A DNA stretch of 64,000 nt from Casuarius casuarius (GCA_003342895.1 PTFA01000230.1:1192966-1256965); one strand, 5' to 3'; shown: positions 10,720 through 23,969, counted from the first letter of the stretch. Numbers and translations are program-made. Notes: generated by a model not told the origin, from the sequence alone.

Positions 10720-13425
10720 ACCAGTAGGAATCCCAAAAATCAGGGCTCCATCCTGAATGGAGGTTGAATGCAGTTTTTTTATCAGTGCTGTTGGTGTCTA
10801 CAAACTGGAATGTGTCAAAACTATTCCTGTTTATGTTAGGTTCCCTCTACTTGACTGCATAAGCAGAGTGGCTCTTTTAGCTCCCTGGTGGAGGTTAGTG
10901 TTTTGAAAGCTGAAGGCTATTACAAGCTCTGGTTATACACAGCTAGTTTGTAAGTAAGTGTGGTGTCTGCTTGTACAATACGTGGCTATGAAGTGAGCCA
11001 AATGCAACTTGCCCAAAGTGTTTTCCAAGCACAGATTATGGAGGCCAAAACATTTTTAGGTTAAAAAAGAGAAGGCAAGCATACTTTTCAGAGTTTATTA
11101 TACACCATACTTTGTAGTCACTCTCAAGTCAGATTCTAATCACTCAAAACCTTGTTAAATATTGTGTAGAAACCTGAGGGACCGAAAGGTGTCAAGGTTT
11201 CTTTTCTTAAACTCAGTAATATTTTGATGTCTCTGAAGAGCACTGTTTTAAATTCCTTCCTCTTGCCACTCAGGTTTTCCTTGAAACTCGTATGAGTCAG
11301 AAAAGTAATTCTGGAAAGTCTGGAAATGTAATCAAAATCTGGAAGAATGGCTATATAAAGCATTCTGCTAGGTTAAGTAAGATACGAGACAGACAATTTT
11401 CAGTGTGCCAGTGTGAGGAAAATGTTGAAATAATGAAGGGAAGCTATTCTTGTTTTTTATGATTATTATTTTCGTGTATGAACCTCTAGTTGCTGTTACA
11501 AAGGAGGATGCATTGAAGATCTCCACAACATCCAGGCCTATATTGATGAAATATGAATCATGTATGATACTTTCTAGTCCAACACTTTGTCACTTCAGTA
11601 AGGGAGCCTTAGCAGAAAAAGCATCTTTTCATGAAACACCAATGTTGTATCCTGAAAAACCATCCTAGAAGCCATGGTGCTTTATAGAAACCTAGCAGTT
11701 CAAGAGCTATGACAACAATCTTTAAGGACAGCAGGTCTAAGTATTTTTTTGCTATTTCCACACGTTGCTATGAAATGTCATTACCTCAGCATCCAGCAAT
11801 TACCTCTCCATGAGCTATGGTGAAGAACGCCTACATCTCATAAACTATGAGGTAGTGACTGTCTAGATATTCATGGGAAATAACATAGTCAATATTTTTA
11901 GTACTAGTTTCCTGTGTTGTAGTTAAGATAGCTACAACCAAGCACTGCCTTTACTATGCACTTCTAACTCTCTGAAATGATACTTAACACTTATGCCCCA
12001 TCTCATTTCAGTTCCTACAAAACAGTTTTTAAAGACCCAGGCCATTTCAATTAATGCAAACTGTTCTGGGTAGAATTAAAATAAAATCCTGACTTTTTTT
12101 CCACTCTGACATAATCTTTTATTATATACAATCCTATTTGTTAAAGTAAATACAAAGTTAAACTGTTACAGGGAGAAAAATTTTTGTCCAGTTCTTGTTC
12201 TCAAGAACTCCTTGCAATGCCACTGGCAGGGTCTGCTTTCCTATTTTAACAGGAGCTGGGCAGGCAGTTGCATCACAGAGTTTAAAATAAACTTGACTCT
12301 GGCTGGTACCACCTGATCAGGGCAGAGGCTCTCACTACGAACTCTTGTTTTCCTCCTACTCTTTCCCATTTCCCCAATAAATCTATGGTTGCTCCTTGTC
12401 ATCAGACCATTGTTTGCAGGTATATATGTATTTATATATTGGTTCTGTTGATATGAACTGTTGAACTCTGTGTCATAATTTCCTACCTGTACAAAGGCAT
12501 CTGAAATGCCAGCACATCAGAATTCACTCCTGTTGCTGGTAATAAAGTTTTTCAACCATTTAACACTGCTGCAGGTGGCTATTGAAAGTGCAAAGCAGAG
12601 AAGAGGGCTTTCTGCTACATTTTAAATTTGTCTGGGTTCATATAGCTTTTTTTAACTTTTGGATGAAAACAGTAAGTCCTTTTGCTAGTTCAGTGGTCTT
12701 TGCAAAGTCCTTCAGCAATCCAGGCTGGGAATCCATATGTGGTACCATGCCCACCTAGGAGAATTCTTGGAGTTCAGCTTGGGTTTCCATCATCAAAGCA
12801 CTGTTACATGTACTTGGCATTAGGTGCATCTAATTCCCAGTAAAGTATATGCTTCCCATATAAAGTATATCCCAGCATATTCTAAAGTACATGGGGTGAA
12901 CAGAGAGGAATTATTAAGATTTCAGATGCAGTTAAGAATTTTGTTGAATGAGGTTGTTGATTTCTATGTATTTTTCCTTTTTTAAGGAAGAGCATGTAGA
13001 TGCCTCCTACTTTGTTCAGTTTAAGACTAAGAAACTTCTAGAGCTACTGAGCGCTCCTCTTTGCAGGTAGATTCAGTACGAATAGCAAATGCAAAGCACT
13101 TTTAGAAATCAGACCTTTTCCAGTGAACAGCAAAAAAAGTTGGCATTTCTGAAAGCATCTGACTTTAATGTATAAAACAGAAACTGGAAAAAAGAAATCT
13201 GACAAACTCCACTCTTAATGTACCAACATAGTATCTCTGATTTCAGCCAGGTACAAATAAGCACAGGAGAATACAAGTTTCCTTGAGGTTGACCCAGGTG
13301 ACTCGGGGATAGCAAGTGATTTATCACCATCTTCAAACAAAGCGGATCTGAATGAGTTTCCATCAGCCCACTCATCATTTGGACTTGACTCGGGGCCTGC
13401 TTAGCTCAGAGGAAGTCTTACCAAC
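10720..13425. other. Non-coding sequence, no gene recognised
   Basis: Single-copy-looking DNA. Open frames are at most 89 codons and show no domain. No repeat is identified with confidence. Confidence 0.5.
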
Positions 13426-13429
13426 CTTT

Positions 13430-13505
13430 GCCAGGCCAGGTTCTCCTCCTATTAATGTTAATGGGAATTTCGCCCAGATTTAACCAGGAGCAGGTTCAGG
13501 CACAG
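13430..13505. repeat. Old palindromic interspersed-repeat relic
   Basis: Reads TTCTCCTCCTATTAATGTTA followed by ATGGGAATTTCGCCCAG. This matches the remembered pattern 'ctcccattgacttcaatgggagttttgcc' with several substitutions. It is the same type of relic as near 9,940, 44,810 and 46,330. Confidence 0.4.
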
Positions 13506-14013
13506 CCTTATCACCTATAGAAAAGCTCTCTCACACACATATATATCATATTGTAAATATAATATCAATATTAGTTATTAGTTTAACTTCAGTGCATATT
13601 TCCCTGCTGTCAAACAATGGTCTCATAAGAAATAGAGATAAAAAATCTTAATAAGAGACATATGTTTTTGTAAATATATAAATAACATGCTAAAGTTATT
13701 TTTCAGTCATGCTTTAAGATTTGCCCTTTTTAGCCCTCTGACTTTCCAGGAATGTTTCTCAACTAATTGAAGAGAAGGGTGGGGTACAGCTAAGAAAGCC
13801 ATTTGTCCACCATATCCCAGTGCTTTCCTCCATTTCAGTGGTAATCATGGGTCCCAGATGCTGAACTGTGCTGGGTATGTTTCCCCAACAACAACATCTG
13901 GCTGCCTGGCAGAACCTCCCAGACTGTTTTGCTGGCAGCTGTTAAGTCCCTTGGAGTTGCTTCATGCTCCAGTAGCAGCAAAGCTTTGCTATTCTTGGTC
14001 TGTCTGAGCAACC

Positions 14014-14445
14014 ATGGTCACATGGATGCTGTTTGTCTTTGATCTTCATAATTTAGTTCTTGGTCATATTCTAGTTCTTTGTAGAAATACAGATATCTTG
14101 TTGGGATTCTTAGACAGCAGCTTTAAGGCAAAAATGACCCCATCAGTCATCATGTGCGCATGCCTTACAGTATCCTCTTTGGGGACTCTCACCTCAACCC
14201 TACAGCTGGGCTTTTCAGACAGTGCTGCCCCTTCACTTTCTGAAGTTCAGATTGCCTGGATAAAGGCACAGTTCCTTACCATATCCATGGATAGAAAGCG
14301 CTGGAGACTGTCACAGAGGGAGGGTCTCTTTGTTTGGATGCCGGGAAGCAGATGTCAGGTCTGGAAAGGGGCTCCTCTGAGGAACACAACCAGGATCATT
14401 GACAACAGCAAAGGAGGGGAGGCAAGTGGGTCACCAGCTTTTCTT
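14014..14445 (+). other. Isolated long open frame ending in poly-A, coding status doubtful
   Basis: An ATG-initiated frame of 163 codons begins at 14014. It runs into an A24 tract, where it becomes a lysine run, and then into a CA/TA microsatellite, where it stops. The first third is hydrophobic, but no domain or family is recognised. An open frame abutting poly-A could suggest a retroposed transcript, but I see no target-site duplication. It is more likely a chance frame. Confidence 0.15.
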
Positions 14446-14535
14446 AAAAAAAAAAAAAAAAAAAAAAAAGTACATACACACACACATGCATATATGTATA
14501 TATAAATATATGCATATACATATGTACATATACAT
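14446..14535. repeat. A24 tract followed by CA/TA microsatellite
   Basis: Twenty-four A residues at 14446-14469 are followed by an impure CA and TA dinucleotide stretch to about 14535. The tract could be the tail of an old retroposed sequence or a simple slippage tract. Confidence 0.9.
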
Positions 14536-14539
14536 TGCT

Positions 14540-16610
14540 ATCTGCTAACTCTGCACATTTTCTCCCGGAGGTCAGCCATGTTTCGAGATGTTGTTGCCTT
14601 GACCAAAACTGGGAGCATAGAATTTGTTGAAATTTTCAATGTCTCAGGCCTTGACTGAGATTTTTCTTTAACCATTTCAGAGGTACATTTAGAGCTTCTC
14701 TTTCCTCACCACCTCCTGGTTGTAAACAGCAGTAGTGCGGGGAGATAACACAGGGAACAGGACAGTTGCTGGGTGTGGAAGAAAGAGTTAATGGAGTTTG
14801 GATCTGTGAGAGAGGGTGTAAGGGACTTGGAAGCATAGTGGCATGGAGAAGAGCCAACTGAGGTCTTCAGTAGAAGAAAAATCTTATTTTTGCCAGTGAT
14901 GGCTGACTTCGCTTGTACTGTGTTTAGAAATGTGACGATATGGTGCGCAGTAGACAGAATGTGCTCTGCCCTCATAGCATTGCTGTGACCAAGTAATTAA
15001 CATAAGAAAAAACCTGTTCTTCAACCATTTAGCCACCTCTGAACCCTGTTACAAACCCTGCACACAGGAGCCTTGTTGAAATCTTGCTCTGGCAAAAGTT
15101 TCTAGCCTGGCTCTAGTCCTCCGAAACACAGACTCTGCTAGCCAATTTTATTTGAAAAGTTCCTCAATTTTGAGTAATTTCTTATGCAAACTGATTCCCA
15201 ATAAAGTTCTGAAGCTTCCCATAAAACACATCCTTATAAATACCTGGTCATGTCCCTTGTCTTTGATGGGAAAAAAGTACGATTATATATAAAAAAAATA
15301 CATGTCTGACTAGGAATATATTTGAACAAAACCACATGCTAGGATTAATTGGCACAGCTCCACTGAACTGGCCTAGCCTTTCCTAGGAAAATATAACCTA
15401 GAACTTTCTTGCCATCAGTCCTAGCAAAGACTTATAGCAGTACTTCAACAATATCAGAGAAAAGGAGAGAAGCAGTGTTTCAAAGTTTTGCCTTGTAGGG
15501 CATGAGATGCTCACGTTTTCTGCAGGGGTCAAGAAACCTGAAGGCCACATTCTTCTCTTGGGAATTTGAAAGAAATTATTCACTACCTTCATTTTTCTAG
15601 CTATGTAGTTTGTAAATGTCCACACATGCATGTATATAGACAAATAGTGAAAGGCTGTTAAAGAATATTTATTTTAAAGAAGTTTAAATTTGCAAATATT
15701 ACAGTGAGTCGGACATAACCTTTAAAAGTGATGTAGCCCCATTTTTTAATCTTTTAGATTTTTTACTTAATGTCATTAGCTTTGAACTCATGCCCAATTT
15801 CAGCAGGTCAGTGTCTGATCCAATTAACCCCCTCTTTACAATGACAATTTCTGTATTGATAGAATTATGACTCTGTGAATTTTCTCCAGCCTTCTGCATG
15901 TTCAGAAATTCCAGATATAACATGAACTGATTCAGGCTTAGACCACAACCATGACTCTTGGGGAAGAAGCAGGAATGTTTCTGAGTTATAGTTATTTTAT
16001 AAGCACTCACAAGCAAAGACAGACCCTGATAATAAAAGATGACCTCCAGATTGTCTCCAGCATTGAAGTAAATAGTTCTAAAACAATTACATGGCTGTTT
16101 TCCTGCTCGACACAGAATAAAGCTGTAACTGTGTTTTAGATATACAGGATGAAGCAATCTCATATCTATATAAGCTGTATAATGAACAATATTATATTCA
16201 GAGGTAAGTAGTTATTATAACTGAAAGCAGGGAAGAATGATGAATGCAGAAAAGTTCTGTATGTTGCAGATGTCCTGTAATATTTACTATCCTGCTGTAT
16301 TTACTAATAAGAACTGTCTGTGTCAGAGCAGGAGGGAATATATAAATATTCTAAATTATGGTAAAACTTGCATGTAAAATATTTTTCCAAGCTGTTCTAG
16401 AGCTGGTCAGAAAATTAACTCTATTACTGTATTTATTCTTCTGATTAAAAAAATTGTTAGAAATGAATCCCTCCTTAAAAATTATTTATATAATATATTT
16501 AAATATGTATGTGGGTATGTGTATATGCATATATTTTCTTCATATGAAAAAGAAAACCAAGAGAATATTAATCAAAATATCCTGATTATTAAAATGCTCT
16601 AATTATTACC
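14540..16610. other. Non-coding sequence, no gene recognised
   Basis: AT-rich sequence. A 154-codon minus-strand frame (15699-16163) is the longest here. It shows no domain, an ordinary start context and no splice support, so I do not call it. TA-rich low complexity occurs near 15285-15300. Confidence 0.45.
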
Positions 16611-16619
16611 ACAGACACT

Positions 16620-16670
16620 GGCCCTGATTCAGGAAAGTGCTTAAATACATGTGGGTTTATTTTTTTCAGT
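16620..16670. repeat. Old interspersed-repeat relic
   Basis: GGCCCTGATTCAGGAAAGTG followed by CTTAAATACATG resembles, from memory, the sauropsid repeat pattern 'gggcccgatccagcaaagcacttaagcacatg'. It is short and diverged. A similar text occurs near 45,085-45,160. Confidence 0.4.
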
Positions 16671-16679
16671 CTCAGGGAC

Positions 16680-17565
16680 TTTCCTGGGTTCTAGCATATG
16701 CACGTACGCATTCTTCCCAATTTCAGATCCTCTCCTTGAATTAGCATTAGAAAAATTTTGTCTCCACATGCCAAGAAATCCAAGATTCATAATGCAGGTT
16801 CTGCTACAGTGCACGATTTCTGTGTTCTGATTCTGCAGCTTCCAACTTGGAGAATAAAAGGCCAATATATTTTCATATTATGCAAAGCTGCACGTTTAAC
16901 TCTCTGTTGTTTTAACCCCCCTGGAAGCTTGAGGCTGAAGTCTGTTTCCTTGCTGCTGCAGAGGCTTTTCTTTTCTATTGTGTGAATGTCCTGGGTTGTT
17001 ATTGTAGGGTTGTGATCTTGGGCTGTTTGGCTAGCTGTGTTTCTTTTTTATTTTTAAGTTCACTGAAGCATTTGATCTGAAACAAAACAAGCTATCTATG
17101 AGTTGAATTAAAAGCAAGCTAAGATTTGTAGTCTGGTAGCAAACATTTTGTGATATACTTTATCCATAATTTTTGGATAAATTTTTGGACATAGAAACAC
17201 TTCCTCCAAACAATAAAATTACTAGCCAATGGGTTGCTTTTCCCCCACTCAAATAGCTCAAGTCTGTGGCTAGAGCTTGAGGGAAGAAATAGCCTGAAAT
17301 GTATCATTCAGGGAAGTCGGAAGAAAGTAAGTAAAATTTGCATAGCTTTCTGGATCAGGTTGTAATTCCTTTGAGCACAAGCTGAAACCCTTGTCTCAGA
17401 CTTAGATGCACTCAGCTCATTAATTACTACATAAATGTGGAAAGAAATAAAAAGGAGTTGTGCATGCTCTGTTACGGTGTGTCTGTGTACACAAATGTCT
17501 GAGAAATATGTGTCGGAAACATTTACCAAATTTTAAAATTTGGGGGAAGGCTGATTAAAATCATT
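16680..17565. other. Non-coding sequence, no feature recognised
   Basis: Small overlapping frames only (75 codons or fewer). No repeat or splice structure could be identified. Confidence 0.5.
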
Positions 17566-17569
17566 TCAG

Positions 17570-17740
17570 CCTGAACGAGCGCAGCCTGCGCCTGATCGTG
17601 CGCCAGGGGAGAAGAATTTTCCCTGTTCTTCTTTTATAGAGAGTTCTTGCGTGACCCCTGCTGGTTGCGCTGCCGCGGACCTTGGGGGAGCCACCACGCA
17701 CGGCCCCTGCCCTTCCTCGCAGGCAAATTACAGGAGACAC
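17570..17740. promoter_or_regulatory. Small CpG-rich patch
   Basis: Several CpG dinucleotides cluster within about 170 bases (for example GAACGAGCGCAGCCTGCGCC, CGTGCGCC, TGCGCTGCCGCGGACC) inside AT-rich surroundings. A splice-acceptor-like TCATTTCAG lies immediately upstream (about 17562-17570). It may be a minor promoter, an unrecognised exon or a regulatory element. Two overlapping short plus-strand frames starting near 17647 have no recognisable domain. Confidence 0.35.
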
Positions 17741-17744
17741 TTTG

Positions 17745-19655
17745 GCATGCTTGTGTTCCTGTTATTTTCTATGTTTCGTACATCTGCTTTTTATATTGCA
17801 TTTCACAGTCTCTTCCTCCATTATTTTAAACAATACGAAATCTCACAGTTCGTGAAAGAAGACTTTGGATTCTTGTGCAGCTATTTGTTACTCTAATGGA
17901 AGTAAAAAATTTTTAATTAAATACTTAAAAAGAAGATTTTTACAAAGTTTTTCTATTTTAAAAGGTAGTTTAAATACATACAAAAATTTTTAACATTAAA
18001 AAGGAATTATTTGTGTCTCTAAACTGTGTTGTAGAGAAGGTAGCAACATAACTTGTGTCTAGTCTCAGTAATTCCATTTATATAAACTCTATTGTTGCCC
18101 TTTTTCAGGTTTTCTTTGAAAACAAAGCAAAACTCAACTTCCGCACACCTAACCTTTTTGACTGTCCAAAGCAAGTGCTTTTCAGGTTTTCAACTTCTTC
18201 TTCTTCTTCTTTTTTTTTTACATAAAAACAAAGGAAACGTTGTCAGCAGAAGTTATTCAAGACAAAAAAAAAAGATTTTTCGAGAAGCCCAAGTCACTGC
18301 AAGTTCCTGGAGTCAAGCAGATACTTGGTGCGCAGGAAAGGAGGAGGCAGAGACACATTTAGAGCAAGGAAGAAGAAATAAAAAGTAACTGATATTAAGA
18401 TTTGCTCTGTAGATGTGTTCTGAGCCTTTCTAAAGAAAGGGTATTTTATGATCTGATTCTGTCCTGTCTTGCCTGTGTGAATCAGGTATGAATGGAATTA
18501 CCCTGTACACTATATACTGCTGCTATTATGCACACGCTTGCAGATCCAGTGCTGTTTCGGTACCCATGACCTGAACACATCTTATGTATATAAGGCTTGA
18601 ATTTAGTCTAGCAAACACTAGCTTCAGTGAATTTGCCATATAATTTACATGATGTCTGTATAAATGAAAGGGTAATTAGGTCTTTAGTTTTGCTTTTAAT
18701 GGAGAAAATCTGGAGAACATAACTGAAATCAGTGGAATAACGGTAGATTTGCGTTGGTGAATGCAACAGCAGCATATGGTGTGTGCTGTGAAGAGCATTT
18801 CCCCTTTCCTTTTGTGTTTTCCACTCCTGATTGCCAGGATACATATAGTATGTGTTAGGAAGCCTTGCTCATCTGAATGAGCAACATCAAATTTGTGATA
18901 TCAGTGTCTCCATCTACTTTTGAAGGGTCTTGCTGAAAAGGATGTCCCACAGCCCTATCACAGATATGAAGTAACATTCCTACTGGATTCATGATCAAAG
19001 AGCTCAGTGCAGTTGCATTCCCACATTCTTATTTCTCCTTTCAATGCATTCCAAGCTCTTTCTTTTTTTTTTTAATCTGGAAGTGTTGTATATTTTTCAC
19101 GGGACCTTTCTGACCAATTCCCAGTAAATCAGGAGGGTCAAGTGAATGTATTTGGCTATGTTACAACCTTCTCCTCATGGGCCATTTGCAAAATCTTTGC
19201 ATCTTTCATAAGAAAATTCTGACTGTGTTAGAACCGTCACACTGAAGTTACCTGATTTCTAAGCTGACTTTGCATGCTGCCATAGTTGCCTGTCTGGCAG
19301 AGAATTGATTATACTAAAGCAGCAATGGGCTCAAGCTGCAGACTGCGATCCAGAACCAAGCTTCCTCATCCTGTGTAAGCCCAGATCAGGTTTCCATTTA
19401 AAGTGTTGGGCATGTGTTCCTGTATGAACTGCTACCCACTTCTTAGGTGCTCTCCTGTTCCCTGGCCAGAAGTGCTCTAGGATGCCTTATATGCACCCTG
19501 CAAGCCTCACCAAGTACAGCTGCCTGTTATGGCAGTATAGTTGGCTTGAGAGTGAAACTGCCAGCCTTTGAGAGGGGGTGAAGCAGGACCGTGCATGCAT
19601 CCCCACGGAGAGGTAACACTGTTCAAGAAAAGAAGCCAAAATATCAGGCAGAGCT
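17745..19655. other. AT-rich non-coding sequence
   Basis: Contains a TTC/T-rich tract (18197-18219) and otherwise ordinary single-copy DNA. Open frames are at most 98 codons with no recognisable product. Confidence 0.5.
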
Positions 19656-19660
19656 TTTTT

Positions 19661-19674
19661 TATATATATATATA
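19661..19674. repeat. (TA)7 microsatellite
   Basis: Seven TA units directly after a T run. Confidence 0.9.
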
Positions 19675-19679
19675 AAATT

Positions 19680-20690
19680 CTTCTGCTCTTTCAGTCATTC
19701 TTCACACCTTCTCACTGGTTATCGCCAATCTGTGTAGGTGTCTCTTCAGTACTGAGCTAAATCAGTGCTGTTATCTAGATGCAGTTCAGAATTTGGCCTA
19801 AAACTACTTGGCTACTACTACTACAAATGGCTAAATTAGGAAAGCTTGTTTATGGGCAACTGTACCTGACTTTGTTGTTATTTATTGTTTGCTTAAGGGA
19901 TGGAGGCAGGTTCTCAGCTCTCATAAGTTATGGCGTCTTCTCATGATGTAATTTTTACTCAATAAGGATGAAACTGAGACCCTTTGGGTTCCACTCTGCT
20001 AGGTCTCCCAGCTGGTGGGTCCCAGCTCAGTCCCTGTACAGTGGGTAGTCTCTTATCTCAGACATCATTTATGGGACATCGCATTCACATTGCACAGCTA
20101 TAAATGATAGTGCTGGGCACTAAAATAGTTGTTTCATGGCATCTGCCTGTCCTTTGAGTTTAAAGAATTATAATCTTTGATTTGAATTGTTGTGATTTAA
20201 CTTTAGTCTTTAAGGTAAACAAAAATCCATGACTCATGCCTTTCATTAGTGTAGACACCATGTCATTTCATGCCTGATGCAGACTAGCCTCTCTCTCCTG
20301 AGCAAATCTAGAGCCGCATTAGCAAAGAATTTGAGCAGCAGAGGATGTGACTACATGTAAGTAGGATTGACTTCAGGTCTTGTTAGGTTTTACCAGAAAT
20401 CATGCCTGCTAAAGCCCTGCATTGAGGAAAGTAGGATGAAGGACAGAACCAGAAATGACCGAGTCCTTTCTTTTTCTTGTTCTAAGCAGTTCTTCAAATA
20501 GTAGAAGTGTTTTTCTTGCTTGTAAGTAGCAAAAGTGTTTTGGAACTTTTACAAAAAAAATCAGATATTATTAGCCAAGGAGCTATGATATACAATATAA
20601 AGAAGGTCAGACTTGGCTGACTAAGGTGATTCCCTCCTGGCCTTAAAAAGTGTGAAAAGTTGAGTGCTTATAGCAATCCCTGATGCTGCT
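19680..20690. other. Non-coding sequence, no feature recognised
   Basis: Ordinary mixed-composition DNA. No frame, repeat or structure stands out. Confidence 0.5.
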
Positions 20691-20694
20691 GATG

Positions 20695-20945
20695 AATAAA
20701 GTTAGAATTTTTAATAAAAGATACAACCACTGGAGCTGAACCCACCACTATTTTAAAAACATGAAATAGATACTTAGCTTATAAAGTTAGAAAGTGTTTG
20801 GTTGGTAGCCATGGCAATTTACAGGTGTTAAATTAGCCACAATGGGGCTGCTTAGTTCCCTGATGCAACAGAAATATTTTGAGACCTACAATGAAAAAAA
20901 TTAATAAAGCCCTGCAATATAAAGACTATAAAGTTCAAACAAGAA
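20695..20945 (+). repeat. Diverged tandem duplication, copy A
   Basis: TTAATAAAAGATACAACCAC at 20711-20730 is followed by TGGAGCTGAACCCACCA. About 190 bases later comes AATGAAAAAAATTAATAAAG...GACTATAAAG. Both anchors recur in the same order about 437 bases downstream (copy B), so this is either an old tandem duplication or two neighbouring copies of one repeat. No coding capacity is recognised. Confidence 0.6.
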
Positions 20946-21137
20946 TAGGGATTGCAAACTTAGATCTATATTTCTATGAAATTTCATAAAATAGGATTTT
21001 ATACTGCATAATACAACTTGCTGCTTCAACTGAAATAAAGGATTTGGTTTGATATTTTCATTAAATGCAAAATCTTTGTGGATAGTGGTGGCAATTAAGT
21101 GTTGCAAATGCAGTCATCAGTTTGAAACTGAACATAT

Positions 21138-21370
21138 AAAAAGGTATTTTAATAAAAGATACAATCACCTTGGTACCTGAATCCACCCTTACTGTATTGT
21201 ATGGCAGACACTATCCATTAGACTGCAGTCAGGTTAACAAGAAGGGGAATTTCAAGGGATAGAATTAGCTGTAGGAAAGCTCTCCTATTATTGAATGAAT
21301 GCAATAAAGACACAGCAAAATTTACAAGGAAAAATTTAATAAAATATTGACTATAAAGGCTACAGCATTC
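21138..21370 (+). repeat. Diverged tandem duplication, copy B
   Basis: TTAATAAAAGATACAATCAC at 21149-21168 is followed by CTTGGTACCTGAATCCACCC. Later comes AAGGAAAAATTTAATAAAAT...GACTATAAAG. The two anchors lie 438 and 435 bases from their partners in copy A, so order and spacing are kept while the sequence between has diverged strongly. The repeat family is not identified. Confidence 0.6.
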
Positions 21371-21374
21371 TACG

Positions 21375-23940
21375 TCTGTTCCATAGTTTATATCCAAATC
21401 TGTGCATGTTCAAAAGCCCATGCAAATTGGACTTAATTTACTTTGCTTTTTCCTTCTTCAGGAATATAAAGCGAGCTCAATAATTTTCCTTTATTTTATC
21501 TATAAATGGTTTCCTAAGTGGGAGCTTATTAAAAAGGAGGCAGGGTTAGGCTGTACAGGATGTTAGCGTGATTATGTCTTGGCAGAACCAAAACAGACGG
21601 AGTCCAAGGGCCTGAATGTTTGTTAATGTCTAGCCAACACCCTGGATTCCTAATCAGCTTAAGAATCATATGGACAGTGACAAGTGGACTCTTTTCCAGC
21701 TTTATTTTTGCTACCGCTGCAACTGACAGTTTTCGGGAGGTTACTTATCTTTCACCATGCAGAGGAATATTGGAATTGCCACATCAGACTGTGCCAGTGG
21801 CCTCCAAATTTCTCTGTCACGCTTCTACATAAAAAGACTTATTTCCACTGCAAATGTTTCTATTGTAGAATATGAGAGAAAAAAAAGTTTCTAAAGGAGA
21901 CTGTACATCCTGTCCATTTTTCTCAGGAAGAGCTTCTAAGAGCTAGAGGACAAAAATGGCTCTCTGAAGACAGTTCTTAAGAATGTAGAGGTGCAGTCCC
22001 CAAACACAAAAAGTAAACCAGTTTCATGTTGTCTCTCATACCCATAATAAATTTATCCAACTGTAGCTTACAAGTTGGTACCACATTGCTTTTCTAACCG
22101 CATGGCTGTTCATCAGCCACAATTTGGAGTGGAGCTGGTTTTGGAGAAGAGAATTTCTTAGCTCCTACCTGTGTGCATGTGCAGAATGGCTCTCATGAGC
22201 AGCTGTAGTGGCATCTCCTCCTCTCAAAGGATACAACACCACAATAGTTTGTAGGTTACACTATTACAGACACTCAAACCACAACTCTTTGTAAAGAGCA
22301 ATATACATACTCCTCTTGAATGCCTGAGAGAATAACTGTAAAGAGTTGCAGATCCACCCAAGTTGTCCCAGAAAGGTATGGACTATCATTCACTTTCTCA
22401 TTGAAAATTCAGCTCTTTCAGAGGCTCTGTCCAACGGCTCTCAACAGCACAGCATAAAGTCTTGTGGTATGAACTGCTTTGAGGCTGTGCAGGATGAGCC
22501 TATATCTTTGGATCTGCAAGCTGTATATACACACCTCTCGCCTTTGAGGACCACAGCCATTTCCACAAGCCCTTGGTTAGACCTTGTGCTGTGATCATAT
22601 TTTCTGGAGGCTTTCTATTTCAGGGGACCTGAACCTAGTTCATACCAGCATAGACAGAAATTTGCCAACTCAAGAGGAAGGATATGTGTCATGGATAGCG
22701 GCAGCACAGCACCATTCATGCACCCAGGCTTTAATGTCTTCTTCCAGAAAAACCCTGTTGGAAGCCAAAGGGAATTTTTGGCCCAAGGGAGGAACTCAGT
22801 ATGAAGTGGTTTGGTTGGTTTTGTTTCTATGGTAGTTTACAAATGAATGGGGGAATCAGGATGATGACAGGGCAAGGTACACTATCTTATCTACTGTTTC
22901 CTTACTTCCTTGTTATCATGCAACCCGTGGTGGTCCACATGGGGTTTGCCTATATCCTCAGCCACTAGAAAAAGTGACTTCTGTTTACTTTAAAACCTGT
23001 AGTGTTGACATGCCGGCATTGTCAATGACTCAGGCAGTGATTAAACACAGAAGTATTTTTCCCTGCATTTATGAAACATAAAGATATTTGTTTTGATTTC
23101 ATCACTGTCACCTCATCAGGCACCAGGAAAGTTAGGTTATACATTGAATCACTTTTGCACTTGGTTTTGTTTACTTTTCATAAATTAACATGGTAATTCA
23201 CTGTAATAAAATTCTTCGTTTACACAAAGATATCAAAAGGCATCGTCCATTATTCTCCTTAATGTTACAGCTTTAGAATGTGCAGCAAAAAGCTCTGTTT
23301 ATATTGCAGCTGGATGGAGCACTTACCATGGAGCGTCACATCCCAGATATGCGCTGCTTTAAGAAGCAGCAGGGAAATGCCAAAAACGAAAAAGACCAAA
23401 ACAGAAGCCTCACCTCCTCCATTAAAATGTCTCCCATCTTACAGAATTATTTATTCTAAACTCTATCTTGTTCCATCTTCTTCATCCAGCAAGCAGCAAT
23501 GAGGTACACTCATGTAGGCAAGAGAGGACTGAGTCCCAGTAACGGCAGTGTACAGAGGCCTGTTCACAATTGTTAGAGCAGGAAAGATCTGAAGTGAAGG
23601 CAATAGAGAATCTGGACCAGCTGTGCACTTTTAGCATTGCAAATAACCGATCTTTTACTGTGGCAAGGCATGAAAAGCCCATCAATCCCATCATGGCTTA
23701 GCAGGTTTCAGATTCTAGGTGCTGTTCCCTACTGATCCAAATTACTTGAGTTCCACAGGAGAGAAAATGGTTTGTGCTGCCTCTCATTTCTGATACTACT
23801 TGACATTTCCCATTATGCTATTTCATTCTATACAATTGGCGCTGGAGTTGCAGCCTGTAGAAGAAATTTTTCACCTTACCCACTCCCCACATGTGGAAAA
23901 AGGAGCTACTGAGAGCAAAACAAAGCTCAGCTTAAGTTTC
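21375..23940. other. Non-coding sequence, no gene recognised
   Basis: Single-copy-looking DNA. Short frames (83 codons or fewer) conflict across strands. No nameable repeat. Confidence 0.5.
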
Positions 23941-23942
23941 TG

Positions 23943-23966
23943 TCTCTCTCTCTCTTTTTTTTTTTT
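23943..23966. repeat. (TC)n followed by poly-T
   Basis: A short TC dinucleotide run (23943-23955) grades into a run of about 11 T. Confidence 0.9.
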
Positions 23967-23969
23967 CTC

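Noticed and set aside
15699..16163. 154-codon minus-strand frame
   Set aside because: No recognisable domain and no supporting structure. Length is within chance expectation for a 64 kb window.
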